DNA of 6,488 bases from Candidatus Poribacteria bacterium (GTDB lineage Bacteria; Poribacteria; WGA-4E; UBA9662), in NCBI GenBank assembly GCA_002699335.1, contig PACG01000052.1:54863-61350 (forward strand). The letters are read 5' to 3'. Positions within the stretch are counted from its first letter, which is position 1, and each line of letters opens with the position of its first letter. The position numbers and the translations under genes were made by a program. Positions 6,332 to 6,488 of this stretch are shown here, in pieces. The notes beneath the pieces were generated by a model. That model was not told the origin of the DNA, ran no database searches, and was given only the letters and a program-made list of their open reading frames with translations.

Positions 6332-6445
6332 TCATGGTATTAGTTGAGCCTTAATCGAATCGGTACCTTTCTGAACCATTTCAAAGGCTTCAACATATTT
6401 TTCCAATGACAACTGATGAGTAACGATTTGTCCCACATCGATCAT
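6332..6445 (-). pseudogene. C-terminal scrap of a zinc-type alcohol/polyol dehydrogenase
   Basis: A 37-residue minus-strand reading, MIDVGQIVTHQLSLEKYVEA then FEMVQKGTDSIKAQLIP and TGA at 6332-6334, matches the extreme C-terminus of medium-chain zinc dehydrogenases. This is the sorbitol/threonine-dehydrogenase class, whose members end with the pattern (I/V)DxxxxITHxxxLExxxEAFxxxxxGxxxxKxxIxP. Intact members are about 340-350 residues and oxidise alcohols or polyols with NAD(P). Here the homology stops at about 6445. Upstream on that strand lies unrelated sequence (RSTSEMKR in the other frame) and then a perfect inverted repeat. The cofactor- and zinc-binding parts should have come earlier and are absent from the remaining 43 bases, so the gene is either truncated or continues outside the window after an interruption. 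The fragment was probably co-transcribed with the isomerase that follows. Confidence 0.75.
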
Positions 6446-6469
6446 TCCGTTTCATCTCACTCGTAGATC

Positions 6470-6486
6470 TCTCTATTGAATAGAGA
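6470..6486. repeat. Perfect inverted repeat at the dehydrogenase break
   Basis: TCTCTATTGAATAGAGA has 8-bp arms around a single central G. It lies 24 bases beyond the point where dehydrogenase homology stops, at the window edge. It could be the end of an inserted element, a protein binding site or a small hairpin. The rest of any element would lie outside the window. Confidence 0.55.
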
Positions 6487-6488
6487 TT

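Overview
This 6.5 kb window is dominated by broken genes. I can support only two apparently intact protein genes: a YciA-like hotdog acyl-CoA thioesterase (4599-4982, +) and a xylose-isomerase-like TIM-barrel sugar phosphate isomerase/epimerase (5483-6304, -). Nearly everything else with a coding signature is a relic with frameshifts, in-frame stops, a lost start codon or a missing end. No rRNA, tRNA or CRISPR array was seen. The source looks like an uncultured free-living or host-associated bacterium with intermediate GC. The broken secreted protein combines sensor-type propeller repeats with a FlgD-like C-terminal Ig domain. That architecture is common in Candidatus Poribacteria and related lineages, so such an origin is a guess from architecture only.

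Layout, left to right. 1-500 (-): remnant of an unidentified gene running off the left edge, in three frames. 670-1053 (+): N-terminal segment of a large SNF2-type helicase resembling the DISARM defence helicase DrmD, ending just before the expected Walker A motif. 1054-1594: no convincing gene, but a cluster of inverted repeats at 1271-1348. 1575-1583: a possible extended -10 promoter. 1602-1769 (+): the first ~26 residues of an ADP-ribosylglycohydrolase followed by unrelated sequence. 1869-2100 (+): relic of a serine recombinase/resolvase. 2174-4362 (+): one secreted propeller/Ig protein of about 730 codons, broken by about nine frameshifts, with ATA where the start codon should be. 4413-4457: a very long hairpin just after it.

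4599-4982 (+): the intact thioesterase. 5042-5450 (-): a decayed gene of unknown family with four in-frame stops and a frameshift. 5483-6304 (-): the intact isomerase, preceded 27 bp upstream by a C-terminal scrap of a zinc-type alcohol/polyol dehydrogenase (6332-6445, -). The scrap stops abruptly near a perfect 17-bp inverted repeat (6470-6486).

The two intact genes show no functional link. The isomerase and the dehydrogenase scrap probably once formed a sugar/polyol oxidation operon. The recombinase relic, the truncated defence helicase and the truncated hydrolase suggest an old accessory or island region that has been shuffled and is being lost. Some single-base frameshifts lie in short homopolymers and could be assembly errors. 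The substitution-type lesions (ATA start, several in-frame stops) and the missing gene ends are harder to explain that way.
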